Positions 1 through 6,841 of a stretch of 6,841 nt of DNA are shown here, piece after piece. Positions within the stretch are counted from its first letter, which is position 1. The number at the start of each line of letters is the position of its first letter. Source of the stretch: Flammeovirgaceae bacterium. Lineage in GTDB: Bacteria; Bacteroidota; Bacteroidia; Cytophagales; Cyclobacteriaceae. Below the pieces are notes generated by a model, which was not told where the DNA came from, made no database searches, and saw only the letters and a program-made list of their open reading frames with translations. A program made the position numbers and the translations under genes. The stretch spans positions 1 through 6,841 of the forward strand of contig JAKEEN010000303.1 in the NCBI GenBank assembly GCA_022616575.1. Direction: 5' to 3'.

Positions 1-224
1 GCAAGCAACAAAGCCATCCGGGCCACATTTCGATTGTCTTCACCAGCCTGGTTAGCTGCACCAAACACAACATCTTCAATCAATTTAGGGTCGATCGAAG
101 GATTGCGTTTGAGCAATTCTTTAATAACATGCGCGGCCATGTCATCGGGTCTGACCGAGGTTAACATTCCGGCATATTTTCCTACGGGTGTTCGAAGAAT
201 GTCAACGATATATGCTGTTTTCAT
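1..224 (-). CDS. Thiolase N-terminal part, probably 3-oxoadipyl-CoA / acyl-CoA thiolase (partial)
   Basis: The visible 74 codons begin MKTAYIVDILRTPVGKYAG, the usual start of a thiolase (the 'RTPxGxxxG' segment at residues 11-19). They end with GAANQAGEDNRNVARMALLL (55-74), a block I associate with the PcaF/PaaJ group (3-oxoadipyl-CoA thiolase) rather than with PhbA-type acetoacetyl-CoA thiolases. Enzymes of this group cleave a 3-oxoacyl-CoA with CoA to give acetyl-CoA plus a shortened acyl-CoA, in the cytoplasm. The nucleophilic Cys, normally about 15-20 residues further on, and the C-terminal His and Cys lie outside the window, so activity and exact substrate cannot be judged. The ATG at 224-222 is chosen because it gives the standard N-terminus. 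No Shine-Dalgarno precedes it, and a 16-bp tandem repeat begins 2 nt upstream. The family is secure; the 3-oxoadipyl substrate is inference, and a general fatty-acid thiolase is the alternative. Confidence 0.88.
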   Translation of the reverse strand, partial: MKTAYIVDILRTPVGKYAGMLTSVRPDDMAAHVIKELLKRNPSIDPKLIEDVVFGAANQAGEDNRNVARMALLL

Positions 225-226
225 AA

Positions 227-258
227 CTGATTCGGTGATGTGCTGATTCGGTGATGTG
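227..258. repeat. Exact tandem duplication of a 16-bp unit
   Basis: The unit CTGATTCGGTGATGTG occurs twice without mismatch, at 227-242 and 243-258. Each unit is itself two related 8-mers (GATTCGGT / GATGTGCT), so the array has an 8-bp period. It lies directly upstream of the thiolase ATG and so would be in that gene's leader or promoter region. The duplication is read directly; any function is unknown. Confidence 0.9.
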
Positions 259-340
259 TTGATTTTTTTGTTGATAAGTGTTTGGTATGTTCATGGATAT
301 TTAAAATCAACGATTAACGCATCAACAAATCAACGAATTA
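258..340. repeat. Inverted arrays of an 8-bp GATNYGTT-like unit in the divergent intergenic region
   Basis: The plus strand at 258-275 reads GTTGATTTTTTTGTTGAT. The opposite strand of 321-334 reads GTTGATTTGTTGAT, so the two blocks form an imperfect inverted repeat with about 45 nt between them. The right block extends (about 305-340) as further copies of the same unit on the minus strand (GATTTGTT, GATGCGTT, then a degenerate AATCGTT). The left block continues the units of the 227-258 tandem repeat. It lies between two divergently transcribed genes. I recall GTTGATTTG/GTTGATGTG-type low-complexity repeats in intergenic regions of other Bacteroidota, but cannot verify that here. Confidence 0.65.
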
Positions 341-344
341 ATTT

Positions 345-352
345 TATTTTTG
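345..352 (+). promoter_or_regulatory. Candidate -7 element for the DUF4293 gene
   Basis: TATTTTTG at 345-352 matches the Bacteroidota housekeeping -7 consensus TAnnTTTG exactly. It lies 24 nt before the ATG at 377, leaving a leader of roughly 15-20 nt. No good -33 TTG/TTTG element is visible at the expected distance, where the sequence is occupied by the repeat array, so this is a half-match only. Confidence 0.4.
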
Positions 353-376
353 CCGGCAAGTTAAAGTAACACTGAT

Positions 377-841
377 ATGTGGCAAAGGATTCAAACCGTA
401 TTTCTTGTTTTTGTAATTGTTTTCAATGTAGCGACCATTCTTTTACCTATTTGGGTATTTAATGGAGGTACAGAAAATGCGCATGAATTATATGCCCTTC
501 ACTATACCGAAAAAACAAATGGAGAGCGGGTAACTCAGTACTTTCCTTATTCGATCACGGCCATTTTTGCTGTGGCCTCAGCCACCATGGCTTTTTTCAG
601 CATTCGCAATTTCAAAAACAGAATTCTTCAATTGAAATTAGGAGCACTCAACTCACTTTTCTTGTTAGGAGTGGCAGGACCTGCCGTTTATTTCGCGAGT
701 CAACTCGCGCAGTCTCATCAGGGGGGTCAATACGGTTTGGGGTTGTGGCTGCCAATTGGTGCGGTGGTGTGCAATTCAATGGCTAATTGGTTTATACGAA
801 AAGATGAACGAATGGTACGCGATTCAGATCGGTTGAGGTAA
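377..841 (+). CDS. DUF4293 family four-helix membrane protein
   Basis: A 154-residue protein of unknown function. Four hydrophobic segments are visible at about residues 6-28, 57-77, 88-108 and 119-141, so it is an inner-membrane protein without a cleavable signal peptide. Family-like marks are the MWQRIQTVFL start, the basic NRILQLKLGALN stretch between helices 2 and 3 (81-92), and the charged tail RKDERMVRDSDRLR (141-154). These match my memory of DUF4293, which is confined to Bacteroidota and has no assigned role. The ATG at 377 gives the family-typical N-terminus and has no Shine-Dalgarno. It is transcribed alone: the upstream thiolase gene diverges, and the downstream glpD converges with its stop codon immediately adjacent (TAA 839-841 against TAA 844-842). 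No function can be inferred from the neighbours. Confidence 0.85.
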   Translation: MWQRIQTVFLVFVIVFNVATILLPIWVFNGGTENAHELYALHYTEKTNGERVTQYFPYSITAIFAVASATMAFFSIRNFKNRILQLKLGALNSLFLLGVAGPAVYFASQLAQSHQGGQYGLGLWLPIGAVVCNSMANWFIRKDERMVRDSDRLR

Positions 842-4014
<3,173 letters not shown>

Positions 4015-4025
4015 AATAATTTATT

Positions 4026-4730
4026 TCAAAACAGAGCAGTGTATAACCACGCTCCCAGCAACCCTCCCACCATCGGTCCTATAACGGGAATCCAGCTATA
4101 TCCCCAATCAGAATCTCTCTTGCCTGGAATTGGTAAAATAAAATGTGCAATGCGCGGACCTAAATCGCGTGCCGGGTTAATGGCAAAACCTGTAGTTCCG
4201 CCCAGGCTTAAGCCGATAGAAGCGACCAGCAGACCAATAATCAGAGGATTTAAGCCTTTAGCAAATTCATTTGCACCGATGAATAAAATAGATAGCACCA
4301 AAACCGCGGTGGCAAGCACTTCACTGATGAAATTGGGAATGGTTGCCCTCACAGCCGGAGAATTGCAAAACACAGCAAGCTTTATGGATGAGTCATTTGT
4401 GCGACTCCAATGCGGCAGGTAATGCAGGTAAACCAATACGCCTCCTGTAAAAGCGCCACCCATTTGTGCAAGGCAATATCCGGGAACATGTTCCCAGGGA
4501 AAACTTCCATTGAAGGCAAGAGCCAAGGTGACCGCAGGATTGATATGTGCACCACTTATATTGCCAACAGCATAAATAGCAAGAGCAACGGCCAGTCCCC
4601 AGCCAATAACAATGGTAAACCATCCGGCATTCTCAGATTTTGTACCTTTTAAAATAACCCCGGCTACCACGCCATCACCCAAAAAGATGAGCAGCATGGT
4701 ACCGATAAATTCAGCAAGGTAGATGTTCAT
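4026..4730 (-). CDS. glpF: Glycerol uptake facilitator, aquaglyceroporin (GlpF)
   Basis: A 234-residue major intrinsic protein that lets glycerol diffuse across the inner membrane. Six membrane helices and two re-entrant half helices can be followed: helices near 3-25, 36-55, 84-105, 132-152, 161-180 and 212-232. The first NPA is at 64-66 in SGAHINPAVT, the second at 185-187 in GFAINPARDLGP. The selectivity-filter positions known from E. coli GlpF are kept (W44, F182, R188), and D189 after NPAR is the mark of glycerol channels as opposed to water-only aquaporins. The segment GANEFAKGLNPLIIGLL (152-168) and the rest of the C-terminal half resemble GlpF of low-GC Gram-positives as I remember them. 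The start at 4730 (MNIYLAEFIGT) is the natural one and no Shine-Dalgarno is seen. First gene of the operon, divergent from htpG. Confidence 0.96.
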   Translation of the reverse strand: MNIYLAEFIGTMLLIFLGDGVVAGVILKGTKSENAGWFTIVIGWGLAVALAIYAVGNISGAHINPAVTLALAFNGSFPWEHVPGYCLAQMGGAFTGGVLVYLHYLPHWSRTNDSSIKLAVFCNSPAVRATIPNFISEVLATAVLVLSILFIGANEFAKGLNPLIIGLLVASIGLSLGGTTGFAINPARDLGPRIAHFILPIPGKRDSDWGYSWIPVIGPMVGGLLGAWLYTALF

Positions 4731-4732
4731 TG

Positions 4733-4790
4733 GTCAGGTGGATTTAATGAGCCATAAGATAGGCTAATTGATAATTACTGCCAACCTGAC
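4733..4790. repeat. Separated inverted repeat around the glpF promoter region
   Basis: GTCAGGT (4733-4739) and ACCTGAC (4784-4790) are exact reverse complements about 51 bp apart centre to centre, roughly five helical turns. The extended blocks GTCAGGTGG and CCAACCTGAC match with one inserted base. One copy lies just before the glpF ATG and the other overlaps the candidate -33 element, as two operator half-sites might. At 7 bp the match could still be chance. Confidence 0.4.
4754..4784 (-). promoter_or_regulatory. Candidate promoter of the glpFKD operon
   Basis: On the minus strand TTGG (4784-4781) is followed after 19 nt by TATCTTAT (4761-4754). This resembles the Bacteroidota arrangement of a -33 TTTG/TTG box and a TAnnTTTG -7 box, with mismatches at the last -7 positions. 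The implied transcript start lies near 4747, about 17 nt before the glpF ATG. The placement is sensible but the motif is imperfect. No comparable promoter for htpG was found on the other strand of the same region. Confidence 0.4.
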
Positions 4791-4861
4791 ATTTTTCACT
4801 ATTTGGAACGGCATTTGAAATTCCCTTGAAGCTTAAAAATCGACTAATCAACTTACATACT

Positions 4862-6760
4862 ATGGCAGAAGTGGCAGAAAAAGGTTCTATCTCGATCCAC
4901 ACCGAGAATATCTTCCCCATCATTAAGAAATTTCTCTACTCCGATCACGAGATTTTTCTTCGCGAATTGGTTTCAAATGCAGTGGATGCGACCCAGAAGA
5001 TCAAAAAGCTTTCGTCACTGGGTGAGTTCAATGGAGAACTGGGTGATTTAAAAATTGAGGTCAGCTTCGATAAAAAGAAGAAGACTATTACCATTAGCGA
5101 TAAGGGTATTGGCATGACGGCCGATGAGATCAAGAAATACATTAACCAAATTGCCTTCTCGGGAGCTTCTGAGTTTGTTGAAAAATTTAAAGATAAACTG
5201 GACGGTAAAGACATTATCGGAAAGTTTGGATTGGGGTTTTACTCAGCTTTTATGGTAGCCGATAAGGTTGAAGTGATTTCTAAATCATACAAAGAAGGTG
5301 CCGATGCGGCTAAATGGGAATGCGATGGTTCCACAGAATTTGAACTTACTTCCGCAAAGAAAGAAACTCGTGGTACGGATGTAATACTTCATATCAACAC
5401 TGATTCAGAAGAATTTCTGGATGAATGGAGGCTGAAAGGCATACTGGAGAAGTATTGCAAATTTCTTCCGGTTGAAATCAAATTTGGTACTGAAGAAGAA
5501 AGTGTCGAAGACGGTGAGGATAAAGACGGAAAGAAAAAATACAAGTCAGTTACTAAAGACCGGATCATCAACAACATACAACCGTTGTGGGCGAAATCGC
5601 CCAATGAGTTGAAGGATGAAGATTACCTGAAGTTCTATAAAGAGCTTTATCCATTTTCTGAAGATCCACTGTTTTGGATTCACCTCAACGTAGACTATCC
5701 GTTTAACCTGACGGGAATTTTGTATTTCCCGAAAGTGAAGAATGATTTTGAAATTCAAAAAAATAAGATTCAACTCTATTCACGCCAGGTATTCATTACC
5801 GATGAAGTAAAAGATGTTGTTCCGGATTTTTTGATGCTGCTTCATGGGGTGTTGGACTCACCGGATATTCCGCTGAATGTTTCAAGAAGTTATTTACAAA
5901 GCGATAGTAATGTGAAGAAGATCAGTCAGCACATTACCAAGAAGGTAGCCGATAAGCTTCAGGACATGTTTAAGAAAGATCGTGCCGACTTCGAGAAGAA
6001 ATGGGATGACATTAACATTTTTGTCAAGTACGGAATTATCAGTGATGAAAAATTCTACGATCGCGCCAAAGACTTTTCCTTATTCAAAAACATCGATGGG
6101 CAGTACTTTACTTTCGAAGAATACAAAGAGAAAGTAAAACCCAACCAAACGGATAAAGACCAGCAACTGATTTATTTGTATGCTTCTGATAAGGGCAAAC
6201 AAGATAGCTTTATCCAAGGTGCTAAAAATAAAGCCTATGATGTTTTGCTATTGGATGGCATTCTGGATAATCACTTCATCAATACGCTTGAGCAAAAGTT
6301 GGAGAAAACACACATCAAGCGGGTGGATAGCGAAACGGCTGATAAACTCATTGATAAAGATGAGAAATTAGAAAGTGTGTTGAGCAAAGAAGATCAGGAT
6401 AAAGTGAAAGCTATTTTTGAAACAGCCATTAATAACAAGAACATGAATGTGGTTGTAGAGTCCATGTCACCTGAAGATCTGCCTGTGGTCATTACCATGA
6501 GTGAATTTATGCGCAGAATGAAAGACATGGCGAAAATGGGTGGCGGAGGATATGCTTTTATGGGTAGCATGCCGGATAATTATAATGTTGCTGTTAATGG
6601 AAATCACAACATCATCCAGAAGATTCTGAATTCAGAAAACGAAGAACAAAAAACGAAACTTGCCAAGCAGGCCTTCGATCTTGGCTTGCTTTCGCAAAAT
6701 TTATTGACGGGCGCAGACCTCACCAACTTTATTAAACGGAGTGTAGACCTGGTGTCTTAA
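4862..6760 (+). CDS. htpG: Molecular chaperone HtpG (bacterial Hsp90)
   Basis: A 632-residue cytoplasmic ATP-dependent chaperone, working as a homodimer. The GHKL ATPase domain (about 1-210) shows SISIHTENIFPIIKKFLYSD (9-28), FLRELVSNAVDA (32-43, catalytic E35 and Mg-binding N39), DKGIGM (80-85, D80 contacting adenine) and the lid/glycine segment IGKFGLGFYSAFMVA (119-133). A short acidic-basic stretch (211-230) links to the middle domain, which carries the catalytic arginine loop IPLNVSR (R342). The C-terminal dimerisation domain (about 500-632) includes MSEFMRRMKDMAKMGGGG (546-563). All catalytic residues are present. The ATG at 4862 gives MAEVAEKGSIS; a TTG at 4826 would add a non-conserved extension, and a GTG at 4871 would give the equally plausible MAEKGSIS. 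No Shine-Dalgarno or clear promoter is seen. It stands alone, divergent from glpF, with a hairpin downstream. Confidence 0.97.
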   Translation: MAEVAEKGSISIHTENIFPIIKKFLYSDHEIFLRELVSNAVDATQKIKKLSSLGEFNGELGDLKIEVSFDKKKKTITISDKGIGMTADEIKKYINQIAFSGASEFVEKFKDKLDGKDIIGKFGLGFYSAFMVADKVEVISKSYKEGADAAKWECDGSTEFELTSAKKETRGTDVILHINTDSEEFLDEWRLKGILEKYCKFLPVEIKFGTEEESVEDGEDKDGKKKYKSVTKDRIINNIQPLWAKSPNELKDEDYLKFYKELYPFSEDPLFWIHLNVDYPFNLTGILYFPKVKNDFEIQKNKIQLYSRQVFITDEVKDVVPDFLMLLHGVLDSPDIPLNVSRSYLQSDSNVKKISQHITKKVADKLQDMFKKDRADFEKKWDDINIFVKYGIISDEKFYDRAKDFSLFKNIDGQYFTFEEYKEKVKPNQTDKDQQLIYLYASDKGKQDSFIQGAKNKAYDVLLLDGILDNHFINTLEQKLEKTHIKRVDSETADKLIDKDEKLESVLSKEDQDKVKAIFETAINNKNMNVVVESMSPEDLPVVITMSEFMRRMKDMAKMGGGGYAFMGSMPDNYNVAVNGNHNIIQKILNSENEEQKTKLAKQAFDLGLLSQNLLTGADLTNFIKRSVDLVS

Positions 6761-6766
6761 CATAGT

Positions 6767-6797
6767 AACCTGTTAGGTTTTAAGGGCCTAACAGGTT
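6767..6797. terminator. Hairpin downstream of htpG, possible terminator
   Basis: AACCTGTTAGG (6767-6777) and CCTAACAGGTT (6787-6797) form a perfect 11-bp stem around a 9-nt loop, starting 6 nt after the htpG stop. No U-tract follows on the plus strand, so it is not a textbook intrinsic terminator. Its place after htpG, and possibly between convergent genes, fits a termination or 3'-end protection role. AACCT/AGGTT palindromes of this kind are, from memory, recurrent in Bacteroidota intergenic DNA, so it may also be a dispersed repeat. Confidence 0.55.
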
Positions 6798-6803
6798 CTA
6801 TAT

Positions 6804-6841
6804 TCACTTTGCCACATGGTCCGGCTGCCAGTTATCAGGAC
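6804..6841 (-). CDS. Possible C-terminal end of a minus-strand gene (partial)
   Basis: Read on the minus strand from the right edge, the frame ending in TGA at 6806-6804 gives PDNWQPDHVAK before the stop. The composition is protein-like, and the local G+C rises compared with the A/T-rich spacer, as if coding sequence resumes. Only 11 complete codons are visible and I do not recognise the protein. If real, it converges on htpG with the 6767-6797 hairpin between them. Confidence 0.25.
   Translation of the reverse strand, partial: PDNWQPDHVAK

Noticed and set aside
34..246. Plus-strand open frame of 70 codons at the left edge
   Set aside because: It is antisense to the thiolase N-terminus, which has clear family motifs, and runs into the tandem repeat.
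4822..4842. CTTGAA sequence upstream of htpG as a sigma-32-type heat-shock promoter
   Set aside because: There is no matching CCCCAT-type -10 box at the right distance, and Bacteroidota are not known to me to use this sigma factor in the E. coli manner.
4826..4861. Upstream TTG start for htpG adding 12 residues
   Set aside because: The added sequence is not conserved in HtpG as I know it, and an ATG follows at the expected place.

Overview
This window reads as ordinary chromosome from a member of the Bacteroidota, perhaps a Cytophagales-like lineage. Three things point there. The small four-helix membrane protein at 377-841 is a DUF4293-type protein, a family I know only from this phylum. 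The HtpG N-terminus (TENIFPIIKKFLYSDHEIF) is of the Bacteroidota type. Most starts lack a Shine-Dalgarno sequence and sit behind A/T-rich leaders, and two candidate promoters fit the TAnnTTTG-type -7 element of this phylum. The order and genus cannot be fixed from the sequence alone.

Layout from left to right. Positions 1-224 (minus) are the N-terminal part of a thiolase that runs off the left edge. A 152-bp divergent intergenic region (225-376) is packed with 8-bp GAT-type repeats in both orientations. DUF4293 (377-841, plus) follows and abuts, with no spacer, the end of a minus-strand glycerol operon. Read in its own direction the operon is glpF (4730-4026), glpK (3963-2479) and glpD (2482-842). 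glpK and glpD overlap by ATGA, and a perfect 38-bp GTAGAGACGC-type palindrome sits between glpF and glpK. A 131-bp divergent region (4731-4861) separates glpF from htpG (4862-6760, plus). htpG is followed by a strong hairpin (6767-6797) and possibly the last codons of a minus-strand gene running off the right edge.

The central genes form a complete glycerol uptake and entry pathway. GlpF lets glycerol through the inner membrane, GlpK traps it as sn-glycerol 3-phosphate, and GlpD oxidises that to dihydroxyacetone phosphate, passing electrons to the quinone pool. No dedicated regulator (GlpR, GlpP or similar) is visible. HtpG is a full-length Hsp90 chaperone with no evident functional link to the operon.

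I found no convincing undescribed biological system. The items most worth a second look are non-coding: the palindrome in front of glpK, the inverted 8-bp repeat arrays in front of the thiolase and DUF4293 genes, and the inverted repeat flanking the candidate glpF promoter.
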